Origin: Folioceros fuciformis
Taxonomy: Eukaryota > Anthocerotophyta > Anthocerotopsida > Anthocerotales
NCBI GenBank assembly: GCA_049999805.1
Contig: JBNGIO010006131.1
Location: 71,684-116,883 of the forward strand
Direction of reading: 5' to 3'
Length of the DNA stretch: 45,200 nucleotides
The position numbers and the translations under genes were made by a program. Shown here one piece after another: positions 21,270 to 32,815 of the stretch. How positions within the stretch are numbered: position 1 is the stretch's first letter; every line of letters starts with the position of its first letter. Under the pieces are notes generated by a model. That model saw only the letters and a list, made by a program, of their open reading frames with translations, made no database searches and was not told the origin of the DNA.

Positions 21270-22761
21270 TCAACCTTGATGCGCGACGAGAGGATAGTGC
21301 ACGTCCACATAACTCTCCACATCCCACAAAAAGCTCCCAAAAGCCACAGCTTCCATCAACAGTCTCTTTAGGCCAGAGAAATTGATCCTTAGAGTCTCGT
21401 CTTTCCCAATAACCAGATTCCCGTCAAGTCCAACCTTGACATCAGGTTTGCCAAACAGAGCCTCAGTCTGCCTCTCGATCAAGTTAAGACTCTCCCGGGT
21501 TCTCATGGTGACAGCTTTCTGGAGAGTTTCCGCGTCAAATGACATGGCATACGATCTCAGCTTGCACGGCTTCCCGAGGACTTTAAGAAGGCGTGAAGCA
21601 TCAATCGCCGAGTTGCGGGCCGCCATGGATGCCACTGCTGCAGCTGCCTCGGCTGCTAACTGCTCACCTTCAGCCGAAGGTTGGTAGTCAACAGCATCTT
21701 CGGAGTCCGGAGGCTGCTCCACAACACCCTCGGTAGTCAAGACCTTAATCCCCTTCTCAAGCTGGTACCTCCGATCCACCCACCTCAAGAAGTAACCAAA
21801 CATGATGGAAGCAGCATACACCTGGCCAACCCGTAGCTTGCTAATCTGGGCCAAGATATGCTGGTCCGCCCAACTGGACGAGCCCGTTCCTCCAATCACC
21901 ATCGTCATGTGTTCCTTCACCATCTCAAGCGCTTCGGCCGAGTGCATGGACTCTAACTCCCTCTCCATACTGGGCCCCAAATTAACCAGCAAAGGTTCCT
22001 CTCCCACCTGACTTGGCAGCTTCGGCACCAAAGGCAAGCCGCATTCCAGAAACTTCTGCACAACCAACGCGTACATCGTCTCCTCGACAGCTTGCCTCCT
22101 CTCCGCAGCCTTCACCTCCGCAATCCTCCTGCCAAACAAAAGACAAAACCCCCCCTCCCGCTCAACACACCGTAGCAACAACCTCGAAACCCAAGCACCG
22201 CACACTTCCAGCACTTTCTTACTTGTACAGGACCACCTCCGTCCCGGATGTACTGGCCTCCTGTGAAGACGCAGCATTCCTCTCCTCAGCCAGCCGCTCC
22301 AACTGAGAATCCGCGGCGGCCGGCAGCAGATGCGGGTACTTCTCCAACAGCATGACAAGGAACTGCCCAGTACCAGAGGTCGGCACCAGGGGCGCCACCG
22401 ACTTCTTCTTCTCCTGCTCCTCCTCCGCCCCAGGCCCAGCGCTGGCCCTCACGCTAACTCCACTCCTAGACTGTACCAAACCCTTACCCTTCCTCCCGAC
22501 GGGGACTCCGAAAACACTCCTGGTCTGCGAATCAATACAACCAAATCAGCACATCCGCACCCCACCCCACCACACTCCCCCTCAGCTCCAGGACCCACCT
22601 CCGGCACACCTCACCTTTGTCCCTGCCGCTCCAACCCTCGAGCAGCCTGCTGGCGCGAGCTTGAGCATAGGCGCCACAGACGAGCCATCAGCCTGGAGGG
22701 AGAAATTGGCCCCGAAACCTGCTCCCACCTTCACCGCAGCAGCCACACGTAGGGCAGCCAT
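21270..22761 (-). CDS. DUF760 plastid protein, 'UV-B-induced protein At3g17800'-like, three exons
   Basis: Minus-strand exons 22761-22615, 22524-22223 and 22128-21270 (introns 90 and 94 nt, GT-AG) give 435 aa, near the family's usual 400-430. Residues 1-49 (MAALRVAAAVKVGAGFGANF onward) are Ala/Val/Lys-rich with no acidic residue before the twenties, a plausible plastid transit peptide. A Pro/Glu/Lys-rich linker precedes SGTGQFLVMLLEKYPHLLP, the start of the DUF760 region. ALVVQKFLECGLPLVP and VYAASIMFGYFLRWVDRRYQ are conserved in At3g17800-like proteins, as is the end, LLMEAVAFGSFLWDVESYVD. The molecular function is unknown; the Arabidopsis gene is reported as UV-B inducible and its product as plastidic. 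ATG 22761 gives the best transit peptide. Confidence 0.9.
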
Positions 22762-25122
22762 GTCCGTGCACACCAATCTGACAGCGACCGGAGCGCAACT
22801 CTCACAGCGTCAGGAGACGGGAAGGAAGACGCTCCAAGCTTGGACTAAAACACGAGTCGTCTGGAGAAGGGAGCTACTGCGAAGTCTGGTGCGTGTGAGT
22901 CCCGAAAGGCAGCGAGATGCGCGATTGACGGCAGAGCGGATCTTTGCAGCGTACAGGAGTGGGGGAGGCTGTGGCCAGAATCTGTAACGCGTATCTGTGC
23001 GTGGCAGCAGGAAAGAGAAAGGGGAGATGTATGAGGCGTGGACTCACGGAGGCCACCAGAATATTGGCATCACCAAGTGTTTTTGGCCATTAGTGTTACA
23101 AGGGAAGTGAGTTCGGACATCTTTAGGTTGGTATGTTCTCGAAGAACTATGCTCTTGGCTGAGAGAATGGAACGGCTAGGGCTGGGCCCTGGGCCCTACC
23201 GTTGATGAAGTCAGACTGCTCCGCAGATTTCTCCAGGAAACTCACCACTCGAGCTCTTTCATTCCGATATCCATGACACACTAGACACAGATGTACGAGT
23301 CCCATGTAACAGACAGTGCATGCAGGGTTTAGAACTGTCTGTTCTGATCAATCCAGTCCTAGGGTGAAACACGTCTTTCACGCCACCTCCTGCAGAGAAC
23401 AGGAGGCGTGCCTGCAATAGCCCAACTGCCCGCAAGCAGCCCCTTCCTTTTCCCGTGATTCCGGAAGCAGGCCCCATGCCGCCCCCGGCAGCCTGCAACC
23501 CAGGGAAATTGTCGTAGTCTTGTTGCAAATTGTCCTCGCGTTGTTGGAGTTTGCCGTCGTGTTTTCTGCCGCTTCCCCAGGGGCACTGGTCCAGGGTTGT
23601 TGCCAGTGTTTCCTTCATTCTTCCCCTGAATGTTGAGGACTCGGTCTTACAACTGTGGCTCGCGGTGCTGTTTGTTGCAGATCATTTAACACACACAATT
23701 TCGTGCTGTGAGGGTGACGAGGTTGCAATTGGAAACGTTCCGACAGAGAACATCGATCTCCAGGGAGTAGGGCTGTTGCTGGATTCCACAGCTGTCTGGG
23801 TCCGGGCCGGCATCCACGACCAGACGCACGGCACATATGACAGGGATCGCTTGCGGTTTTGACAGCAGCCCGTGATTTTGCCCCATTTTGACTGTGTTCA
23901 CCATAGACTTCTGAGCATTATCTTGTTGAGAGACAAAGCTAGCTTTCCTTTCTCCAAATGGTAACGGAACCCAATACTCCCCATCACATCTTGCAACTCA
24001 AACACTCAAATCGCAAAGACTGAATTTTGCCAAAATTGCCGCCAAGCCTCCCCATGCACCTGTGTGTAGGACTACCTACACCCAGTATATAAGTCACCTG
24101 CATAGTTTGGGTTGCCTCTTTGTAGTCTATGCATGCCAAACTCCTCAAAGATTGTCCATGACCTCTGCACCTTTTGGGTAGGAAGATCAAAAGCTGTCTC
24201 CCTCAACAGCCTCTAGCTGAAGGTTAGGTTTGGGTGCGGCCATAATTCCATGCATTCATTTATTCTTTCTTGTGGTGATTTGCAGGATGTGGCCATAATT
24301 TCTTGTTCTTGCATTCATCTTCTCTTTCTAGTGTTGATTAACAAGTCATATGGATATGAAAAGAACTAAACAAGTAGAAATGACCCGTTTTGTTATGCTA
24401 TTTCTATTTTTATTTAAGTAAAATTGATGCTTATTTGAGGTTAATTTAGATCTATTTAAGGTTATAAGTTTTTACCTATTTATTTAAAATATAAAAAAAA
24501 TTATATATCATGGTATTAGAGTTACATTTTATTCAATACATGTCTTTTAAATAAATTTTAAATACTTTTTCAAGCTTGAATTCTCTAACTGTTACAATCC
24601 CGTAAATGTTACCCGTTGGGTGTAGGGTATTGGGTAATATTAGGGCATTAGGGAGGGTCGACTGTAATGGTTTCTGGGTGCAGATTGGTTTGACAATCTT
24701 GCAGCTATATTCCGCAGCTGCGGTTTTGCAACCATCTAGCCTCCCCTGAGGTCCAGTGCTGGCCTTTGATCAGTACAACCGAGCACAAATAAATTTCTCG
24801 CCGTCCGTGATCGCACCACGATCATCATGTCATAAGCGCTGTGGCACTTCACGCACTGGCACTTCCCTGGTCAGTGAAGTGTTCTACCTTGGGTCTCCAA
24901 CTTTGAGACCTTAAGTGAGTGTGCCCATGCGTGTTCGTGCAATAGGAGAGCTTCCTACGAATTAGGGACGGCAGTAACGTCAACACTCCACCCGCATGCA
25001 TTTCTTTGCACCACAAGCCGCAATTGTACACGCAAACGATCACAAAAAGAGGACATTTAGAAGTGGTGGAGGATGGCTGTGTGCCATCCCACCTTGAGAA
25101 AAGTAAGCATTCCAGACAGCCC
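22762..25122. other. Intergenic region between the DUF760 and first F-box genes
   Basis: 2.4 kb without a supported gene. Its left end is the DUF760 promoter and includes two overlapping GGGCCC motifs at 23183-23196, TCP/site-II-like elements common before plant housekeeping genes. 23259-23862 has open frames on both strands with no recognisable product. 24240-24640 is AT-rich with an imperfect 53-bp duplication (units at 24238 and 24291). The right end is the 3' flank of the F-box gene. Confidence 0.5.
24238..24343. repeat. 53-bp imperfect tandem duplication
   Basis: Two units begin GGCCATAATT at 24238 and 24291; both contain GCATTCAT, a CT-rich block and TGATT in the same order, with several substitutions and small indels. 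Likely a diverged local duplication. Confidence 0.55.
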
Positions 25123-26316
25123 TCAGTGGCCAAGAAGATTGAGACTAGGCTGGAACGAAACTAGAAAGCACTGCAACATGACAGATGCAGGGAAAGGGAA
25201 GACATGCCAGGACCTGTTGAGGGCATGAAACGCCAGCACGCTATGACACCGTTTCTGCCCTCGGATGTTAATGCTCATACAGAAGAAGTTGCCCACATTC
25301 ATCACCTCTTTCAGTTCCTTCACACAGGTGTCGGGATCAAAATCTTGCACCAGTTCCCGAAACTGGTCCTCAGGGAACAGGGAGAACTGTTCCCACGTCC
25401 TGTTGGTCTCATCAAGCTTCCAGATCCCGTAACCCGTGAAAGGGTCAAGCTGTCCCACCAAGAAGATAGAGGCTCGGAACGCCACCAGCCCGAAAAACCG
25501 TTGGCTCACACAATCAGGCCTGGCCACCGGAAACTCCCTAGTCACCATGCCTTGCGCGATGTCGTAGACAAACAACCTAGCACCGTCAGCATAGCAGTAG
25601 ATGGAATGGCCAGTGAGCACAGACCTGCGGTGGCCCCCTCCCGGCGTAACCCACTCCTTCACCTCCCACGCATCAGTGTGAGAGTCGAAGACATGGATTT
25701 TCCAGTGAAAGAAGGACTCCTCGTCGCTCACCACCATCACCTTGAAGGCATCCAGGTTCTTGCTGGCCACCATCGACATCATCACCACATCCATGTCCTG
25801 GAGTAGTATCTCCGGCAGCTCCCTCCATTTCCTCGTCAGAGGGTTGCACACAAGAAGCGACATTTGGTCCATGGTATCCCGGTCCTTCACCTCTCCACTG
25901 GCACAGGTCCTGAAGCAGATGAGCCCTTCGTCCGAAGTACAGGTGTAGCCAACCCGGTTGGGAAGAAAGGAGAGATCGATCTTGTACAACTTCCCACGCG
26001 CACCCGGCAGGTGCGGCAGAAAATCCCACCTCGGCAAGGTAGGTTCCGTCCCGAACGAGCATAACCAAGGCGCAACACGGGGAGCGAACACACATTGCCG
26101 CACAAAACTGGGAGAAGTGAGCAGCGCCAGCCATCCCTTACACACAGCCCGAAACCTGTAGTGGCTCACCAGGGGAAGCCTTGCAAGCACCCTCTCCAGC
26201 ACATCGTCCGGCAGACCCGGCCACAGCCGCTCGTCCATCGCGCAACTGAGCTCCGAGGGTGCCCCCACATCTCCCTCCGACAAGAAGAAGAGCCACTGTT
26301 TGTCTTGCTTCTCCAT
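25123..26316 (-). CDS. F-box protein with kelch/FBA-like C-terminal half, 397 aa
   Basis: Single exon from ATG at 26316. The F-box is at residues 34-73 (LPDDVLERVLARLPLVSHYR then VCKGW), which binds SKP1 in an SCF ubiquitin ligase. The rest follows the plant F-box/kelch pattern: GLICF at 131-135, CNPLTRKWRELP at 157-168, a WKIHVFDSHTDAWE blade, and further strand-rich segments ending in LNRSWHVFPFP. These form the presumed substrate-binding propeller. The target is unknown. Its nearest relative in the window is the F-box gene at 27448-28965 on the same strand; both share DLSFL...RV, GLICF and the NP(L/V)TR(K/T)W(R/K)(E/R)LP block. Confidence 0.92.
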   Translation of the reverse strand: MEKQDKQWLFFLSEGDVGAPSELSCAMDERLWPGLPDDVLERVLARLPLVSHYRFRAVCKGWLALLTSPSFVRQCVFAPRVAPWLCSFGTEPTLPRWDFLPHLPGARGKLYKIDLSFLPNRVGYTCTSDEGLICFRTCASGEVKDRDTMDQMSLLVCNPLTRKWRELPEILLQDMDVVMMSMVASKNLDAFKVMVVSDEESFFHWKIHVFDSHTDAWEVKEWVTPGGGHRRSVLTGHSIYCYADGARLFVYDIAQGMVTREFPVARPDCVSQRFFGLVAFRASIFLVGQLDPFTGYGIWKLDETNRTWEQFSLFPEDQFRELVQDFDPDTCVKELKEVMNVGNFFCMSINIRGQKRCHSVLAFHALNRSWHVFPFPASVMLQCFLVSFQPSLNLLGH

Positions 26317-26568
26317 GGCTGGCTACAGCTGCGTTCTCCTTGCTTCGCTTCGGTTCTCCCCGAAAACAACGAGCCGCCGCCGGATTAGAGGAGTCTCGGG
26401 TCACCACTCACAGGCAAGGCTTGTTTGGCGACCTTGCGCTTCGACCCTGTCTCCATCACAGCTCGCGCGCTAGCACCACTCTCGCATTTACCACCTCCAT
26501 GGATCTGCGCACTGTAGTGAAGAGGGAAGGCGAGAGCATGGAAGGACGGACGGGTTACGAAGCTGGCC

Positions 26569-26576
26569 TAAATATA
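26569..26576 (-). promoter_or_regulatory. TATA-like element upstream of the first F-box gene
   Basis: Plus-strand TAAATATA reads TATATTTA on the minus strand, 253 bases upstream of the ATG at 26316. This would place the start site near 26540 with a leader of about 220 bases. No start-site data support it. Confidence 0.35.
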
Positions 26577-26938
26577 GATGCCATGTTTGGGGCGGGCCCT
26601 CTGGCCTGATAGGGACAAAAAGCTAAAATGCAATGCTCCAATCAGAGACGCCATCTCCCCGCCGGAAAAGCGTCTCAAGACCACAAACCTCCAATCACAG
26701 CTCCCCGCGATCATGCAGGCTGTAATCTCCCTTTGATGCGATCGCTTGCCCTTGATCCTGTTTCCCTCGGCCGCTCATGCAAGTTGCAAATCGCATCCTG
26801 GCAGGCGCTCAGATCCTTTTGGCAGGTTGGGGGTTGTGCGCTTTGGGCGGATGAGCGTGTTACCCACCCTTTCCCATCTCGTGCTCTTCCTCTTCCTGTT
26901 CGCTTAAACGCAAGGTGCATCCGTACTGCCTTTCAATT

Positions 26939-27180
26939 CACCAGGACAGCATTTGCCTCACTGCTGCCGTTCCCGACACCAGGACGGCATTTATTTCCCG
27001 CCCGACAGTCAGTTGCACCAGGCCATAGTTGGCTACTAATTGCAATGTTCACCGGGGCAGAGCTTGCTGCCATCTGATTCACCCGGCCATAACTTGTTGC
27101 CCTTCTTGATCCAAAAGGCAGCATTTGATTGACCTGGCCAAAACATGCTACTACTTGATGCACCAGTGCAGCATTTGATA
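26939..27180. repeat. Degenerate interspersed motif array, seven copies
   Basis: A core CACCAGG/CACCGGG/CACCCGG/GACCTGG element recurs seven times at spacings of 30-51 bp, often followed by CAGCATTTG or CCATARYTTG. The spacing is too irregular for a young tandem repeat. It may be an old decayed minisatellite or a cluster of related protein-binding sites. Confidence 0.45.
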
Positions 27181-27447
27181 CCGACGTCGGTGCCAAGCAG
27201 GTGCATGCTGCGGCACCCAGCCAATTTTGTGCATGTGTCCTGAATCCTCGAAACCAGGCTTGGACGGGTTTGTTCATGAGACACCGCGAAAACGAGTGTG
27301 CAAGAACAAGCAGATGAGGGGAGCTCCGAACATGGCGGCCTGAGAGAAGAACCTTCAAGACCCTGAAGCTTGATGAGAGACAAGACATGATACGGTATGG
27401 GCAGGCGGTGGCGGAGATGTGTGCATCTTCTGCGAGTTGTTGTCGTA

Positions 27448-28965
27448 TCAGATGAAGAGGTCCCATCGGGGTTCCAGGAGACCGTGCGGATACGGCATGA
27501 CGCCGTGCAAGGCAGCCCATGAATTCGAGGACGTGTGGAAGACGAGCAGTTTACCATAAGAGGTGGGGGCATGGCGACGGGAGTCATAGACGCCTATGCT
27601 GAGGAAGATGGAGGGGCCGATGCTCACGGCGTCCATCAAATCCACGCGATTCACATCCACCGGGTACCACAGCTTGAACAGGTCCACCCACTGCGGTCCC
27701 GGGAGGATGGACACCTCCTGCCACCGCTGCTGCTGCTGCTCCTGGTGCGGCCCCGGAAGGAAGGAAACCTCCTCCTCATGCTGACGCTCCTGGTGGAGTT
27801 GCAGCTCCCAAATCCCGAAGCTCGGGGGCCGGCCGTCGATGCGGCTCACCAGGAACACGCGGCCGTGGTGCTCCAGGAGGCGGTGGTACTCCACGTGTGC
27901 GCCGGGGGGCACGCGGAGGTTCACGGAGCGCACCAGGGAGACATGGCCGTCCGGACGTATGTTGTAGAGGTCCAGCACCTGGCCCAGATAGTAAATGTAA
28001 ATGAGGCGGCCGCACACCAGCAGCGCGGTCCTGTAGATCGGGGGGAAGTGATGCAGGCAGGGGCTGCGGCTCTCAGTCCAAGCCTGCGTCTGGGAGGAGT
28101 ACACGCACAGGCGGCCGTTGGAGTCGTGGGAGAAGGTGCTGGAGCAAAGCACCACGACGGTGAAGGGGGCCGGGTCCAGAGCCACAGCGACTCTGGTGGA
28201 ATGCTGCACCAGCTTGGCCATGGCCGGGAGCCGCTTCCAGGTGCGCGTCACCGGATTGGTGACGCACAGCGTAATTCGACCCAGCTCTTGCACCCCGCGC
28301 TGCGTGTGGAAGCAGATGAGGCCGTTGCTGGCAGTCCACACGTCCGACACCCGCTCTTGCAGAAACGACAGGTCTAGGCGGCAGATGTGGAAGAGGGAGG
28401 GATTCGGCATCCGCGGCATGTCCATGAGCGACAGCCCGGGAGGGATGTCGTAGAGGAAGATCGGATTGCGGGAGCGCGCTGACGCTGTCCACGACCTGAG
28501 GAACTCCGGCGATGACAGGTTTTTGGCCCACCGCTTGCACACCAGCCGGAAGCGCACATGGCTCAACAACGGCAGCTTCAGGAGAACTATGTCCAGAAGC
28601 TCCTGCGGCAGCCTCCCCCAAAGCCCCACCTCCTCCTCCTCATCATCGTCCTGCTCCTTCTGCTTCTCCTCCTCTTCCTCCTTCACCATGAGAAGTACGA
28701 ACTGGCGCTCTCGGGAGTGGCTGTTCTGTCCCACGGCGCTGTCCGCCATAGCCATGCTCCTTCTCAGCTTGCCCCGCCCTGCCTTCATCTGGACACGAGA
28801 GTCTGGGGAGGAAGAGATAGCAACGAGTGACAAGCCGTCAGCAGAGCTTCGTGTCGAAAGCACCCCATCTAGGGCTTCGAGCACATTGTCCGTGCGTATT
28901 GGCTGTGAAGAATTGCGTGCCACTCCAGGATGCTTTGTAGGTCGGAAACTACTAAACGTCAACAT
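27448..28965 (-). CDS. F-box protein with acidic N-terminal extension, 505 aa
   Basis: Single exon from ATG 28965. Residues 1-94 are unconserved; 95-112 form an acidic run of Glu/Asp/Lys/Gln. The F-box is at 117-158 (GRLPQELLDIVLLKLPLLSH then VCKRW). The substrate-binding half has NGLICF at 214-219 and VTNPVTRTWKRLP at 235-247, parallel to the neighbour at 25123-26316. A Gln/Glu/His-rich insertion near 391-424 holds an internal repeat (EVSFLPGP at 399 and EVSILPGP at 417). Met60 (28788) and Met71 are alternative starts that would drop the odd N-terminus. The role is presumably substrate choice in an SCF ligase; target unknown. Confidence 0.9.
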   Translation of the reverse strand: MLTFSSFRPTKHPGVARNSSQPIRTDNVLEALDGVLSTRSSADGLSLVAISSSPDSRVQMKAGRGKLRRSMAMADSAVGQNSHSRERQFVLLMVKEEEEEKQKEQDDDEEEEVGLWGRLPQELLDIVLLKLPLLSHVRFRLVCKRWAKNLSSPEFLRSWTASARSRNPIFLYDIPPGLSLMDMPRMPNPSLFHICRLDLSFLQERVSDVWTASNGLICFHTQRGVQELGRITLCVTNPVTRTWKRLPAMAKLVQHSTRVAVALDPAPFTVVVLCSSTFSHDSNGRLCVYSSQTQAWTESRSPCLHHFPPIYRTALLVCGRLIYIYYLGQVLDLYNIRPDGHVSLVRSVNLRVPPGAHVEYHRLLEHHGRVFLVSRIDGRPPSFGIWELQLHQERQHEEEVSFLPGPHQEQQQQRWQEVSILPGPQWVDLFKLWYPVDVNRVDLMDAVSIGPSIFLSIGVYDSRRHAPTSYGKLLVFHTSSNSWAALHGVMPYPHGLLEPRWDLFI

Positions 28966-29197
28966 GCCATTGCTGGCTACCCAATGTCACAATTAGATAA
29001 ACTAGTGCCTCCTTCGAATTAGGCATGTACATATGCAGCAGATTCGCACATCAAGTAACGGGCCAAGTGGATGGATGTGCGTCAAATGTGCCACATCTGG
29101 TCGCGTTATGTTACATGCAGGGGCTGCTTTGGACTCGGTGGCCAAGAATCCGTAGACAAATACACAGAACCAGTTGAGCTGGCTTCGAATAGTTGGA

Positions 29198-31913
29198 CTA
29201 GGCCCCCGCTGATGTAGATGCTTCAACTCTTGCGTCTGCTTCGCCGACGTCGATGGGTGCCTTTCCCTTCCTGCCCGCTTCCGTTTCAGAAGTGGTAGGG
29301 CCGCCACTTTCCTCACGAGCGACTTCCGTACTGGAGATAGGCTGCTGGGCTGTGACATCCTTGTCTCTCATGACGGTCCTCAACTCAGTACGTTGCTGAG
29401 CGACAGCCTCTAATCTTTGCTTTAAGTTCTGAGTGACCAGAGGCAAGCAGGCTTAGTTCTGCTGTAAGACTGCTGAAGACTGGAAATGGGGTGGAAATTA
29501 AGACACTTGTTGCCTACCTGCTCTTGTTGTCTCAGAACTTGGTCCAAGAAAGACCTCAAAGCCCTGTCAGGAGGAAGAACTCTACCGCCATCAGCTTCTT
29601 CGCCAGCCCCATTGTTTGCACTTCGTAACCTCTGTAAATGGCCCACCACGAAAGAGTGATCATACTGCTCCACAACACATCACATCTACCGTTTGTGGAA
29701 AAATAATGGGAAAGTGGCTGCCTACCGCTTCGGGCTGTCTGAGATGAGGCTCCAGAAGAGAAATAAATTCATTGTCACCAAGAGGAATCGCGGGGATTCC
29801 ACCATCAGGTCCTACGATGTTGCTTGCTCTCGCTGACCTTGGTGCAGGCCAGTAACCATGGGGAACCTGATAAAGACCAAACAATGGAGGAGCTGGGACA
29901 TACTGCACCCGTCCTGAGGGACTACTCCCTACTATACCCGGCGGTAGTTGCTGAGCTGTAGGGCCCTCAGCTAAGTTGCTGTCCCCAGAAACTTGTTCAG
30001 TTTCTTGCGTGGATTCGGGTGCAACCGTCCTTCCCTCCATACCGTTATGCCCTGCACCTGCTGCCCTGTAAGCCGGATGAAGCAGTGGGACAGAGACCAG
30101 ACACCTGCAGCACAATCATGATCTTTACTATCAACATTCGTTGCGTCTCGTGAGTGTGGAATGCAAGAGGCAAAAGTTCAGTTCGTTCAGGACTTCACCA
30201 GTTGCCGGTTCCCAATGGTGGATAGACAAAGGATGAATTATATTGCGCAGCAGCCGCAACGGCAGCTTGAAGCCTTTCTTGATGCTGGGGTGAAAGGTTA
30301 CCACCAACATAGTACTGTGCATTACCTTCCGGTGCTCTGCCCTGGCCTGTGACTCACGTCATCAACCCATGAGGCTACCAAAACTTTGCCTCGTGTGAAC
30401 GCACAAGCAATGAGAGACAAGAAAACCTTCAAGAAAATGTTACAACTCAATACACAAGATGCTCAAACACAAGCTACCTTCAGCTGCCCTGTTAGCCTGA
30501 GATGATCCACTTCCAGCAGCTGCATCTGCAGCATTTTCAGGCACCAGTACAGGAGCTCTGCACGTAGGACATGTTTGCTGCCTCTCCAGCCATGACCGTA
30601 GGCAATGTACATGGAAAAGATGACCACACGGCAGCTTCTTAGCAGCTATCATTTCCTCCCTGCATATAATGCATGTTGCATCCCCTCTGCAGCAATCGAG
30701 AACTTCAGATCTACCCTTACACAAGAACTGCAGCAGTTTGGAACCATCTATTGTGATTTGAAGTGAGGGCGTAGCACATTCATTGTGCTGAAAGAAACAA
30801 CATACCGGCCAAGCTCTTCAGCTGTCGCATCTGGGAAACGATCATTCATATTGGAAGTTATTCTTCTGTATCTGAGGAAGTCGGCCACACGAGCCTTGAA
30901 GCTGCGGAATGTCTCGTACAATTCTCGCACCAAATGGAGAGGAAGTCCATAATACCTGAGACAAAGTCCAGGATTATCAGCCAACATGTGCGCAGGGAAA
31001 GTAAATATTTCATCATAAGGAACGATCTCCAGGGACTCTAACTCACATGAAGATGGCAAAGAAGAACAACAGGTAGAGCGATAAGTGGATGAGGTCCCGC
31101 ACAAGCTCAAGGTAGAAGATGTAAACGGCTTTGTTGTCCCACTGCCCATCCATCACCATATCCCCTACGTACAACGCATATTTCACGAACGTTGCCATAG
31201 TGGAGGTTGCCAAAATCGTGTACCTACGAATCAGAAACCGTCCCCGTTAGAAACCGGTCTAAGATTTTCCAACTGCAAGAAGAGACATCTGGCAGAAACC
31301 ATCATCAAAAGCAATGGCAACCTGGACAGCCCTAGACCAGGAGTTAGCACAATAGCACTGGCACAGGTAGACGTACTCACTCGAAAGCGAAAAACATCGA
31401 TACGGAAGGGTCTTTGGTCCTGAGCAGATGAGCAATTGAATGCCGTAGAAACAAGCTGTCTAGCGAGAGAAGGAGAACCATGAAAAAAATGATGCGCAGA
31501 TGTGACAGGCGCGGAACGGACGGCGTAGTCTCTATATACTCCACTCGCTTTTGAGCGAGCCAGTGAAAAGCTTTGATGAACAAGAGCACAGTGATCCTGG
31601 CAACAAAGGAAACACAGAATTCTTCCCTGAATATTGTCATAGCAAACAAAATCTCCATCACTTCCCTCCATGACTGCTCGTTCAACCGCTCGAGCTCAGC
31701 CTCCCGAAGAGAGCCAAGAAATACAGTCTTGATCAGTTGCCAAACGGCGCACAGAATCACCAGCGCCATGTTCAGCAACACAAGCAAACATATCTTGGAA
31801 TTGGACAGATAGACCATCGCAGGATAAAACTGCTGCCGGGTTCGGAAAGCATGGTAGACGACAGCTGATGCCCCCACAGTACTGAGCACAACATATCGCG
31901 CTAGCCTCACCAT
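29198..31913 (-). CDS. HRD1: HRD1: ERAD-associated RING-H2 E3 ubiquitin ligase, eight exons
   Basis: Minus-strand exons 31913-31381, 31223-31047, 30955-30806, 30686-30478, 30346-30199, 30104-29726, 29664-29518 and 29428-29198, all GT-AG and phase-consistent, give 657 aa. The N-terminus has the multi-span membrane domain of HRD1 (first spans about 5-22 and 42-62), with the hallmark blocks LREAELERLNEQSWREVMEI, HWLAQKRVEYIETTPSV and YYGLPLHLVRELYETF. The RING-H2 finger is complete: C292, C295, C307, H309, H312, C315, C326, C329. The C-terminal half is Pro/Gly/Ser-rich with LQAAVAAAAQYNSSFVYPP and ends in a short coiled coil and an acidic tail. HRD1 sits in the ER membrane and ubiquitinates misfolded proteins drawn back to the cytosol. 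The ATG at 31913 aligns with the family start. The intron at 29665-29725 is only 61 nt. Confidence 0.95.
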
Positions 31914-32575
31914 CCTGCTCGCCAACTCCACGCTCTCAGAAGTATCCAAAACCTTCACCGCAAATTCTTGTCCAGCTCAGAAATCCATTCCATATTCCAA
32001 TTCCAGGCCAAAGCCGTTCCCTCGTTTCCGCGCCGCATTGCTTTTCCAGCCGTGTTCCAAATTCAGTATTCCGATCGCATCCGATGCAGCAAACGCAGCA
32101 GGTGAAATGACTAGCCCCTGCACCAGGGAAGCTCAAGGGGGAAGCGCCTTCGCGCACAGATCTACAAGCACACACAGGCCCTCATCAACCAGCTCCTCAG
32201 GCTGGATCTCAACCTTGGTCCCCAATTTTCATGCACAATCATCACTAAATATGAAATCCAACCCCGAGGCCCGTTTAGGGCTTCCAGTGTACAGAGGCCC
32301 ATATCAAACCCACTTTGACCCCACCAAATCATTCAGATCAAGGCTACAGGCCCCTAGGTCACAGCAGCCTACCGCAGCCAATTACAGTACGCCACAAGGA
32401 TCCCTTAAAAGCGGTCAAAAACAGGATCACATACGCCTTTTTAACTTGGTACTTACCGCACAAGCCTGTACAAAGACGATATGTATATCAAAATAGGCGC
32501 TTCAGGACAAACAACGGGAAGGGTTCTGACATTTCATCCGGGTCTGGGATTGTCTTGGATTTTTACGCACATTTC
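31914..32575. other. Upstream region of HRD1
   Basis: The likely promoter and 5' leader of the minus-strand HRD1 gene. The HRD1 frame stays open to 31958 but without an ATG beyond 31913. No TATA box is obvious and no other gene is seen. Confidence 0.5.
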
Positions 32576-32815
32576 TAACATTTAGACCTAATAAAGTACG
32601 CTTGAATCGGATTCTAGCTTATTTGCTAAGTCTATGTGCTTGTGTAAGGTATTGGTGGTATTTGGTTAGTGCCTTAATACCTCTCAATAACTCAAATGGA
32701 GACTCTCTTCAAACAACAAAAACATCTTTCCTCCTAAATTTATAATTATTTATTTCAAACAATAGATTCTCACTCTTCCACTCACTCATTCTATACTTTG
32801 GTCTCCCAAGGCCTG

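Larger units (their letters stand above)
26317..27447. other. Intergenic region between the two F-box genes, with dispersed short repeats
   Basis: The left part is the promoter/leader of the first F-box gene; a minus-strand TATA-like TATATTTA is at 26569-26576. 26939-27180 holds seven degenerate copies of a CACCMGGNCA motif at 26939, 26977, 27016, 27050, 27080, 27131 and 27161, many followed by GCATTTG or similar. Open frames here are by-products of this repeat. Confidence 0.5.

Noticed and set aside
23259-23862. Possible small gene on either strand (119 and 110 codons)
   Set aside because: No splice chain, motif or family resemblance; both strands are equally open.
24511-24523. TGGTATTAGAGTT, resembling the initiator-Met tRNA primer-binding site of Copia elements
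   Set aside because: Two mismatches within 12 bases and no LTR, gag or pol trace on either side; AT-rich DNA makes a chance match likely.
27535-28377. 280-codon plus-strand open frame
   Set aside because: Exact antisense of the second F-box gene, His/Val-rich as expected for such a shadow.
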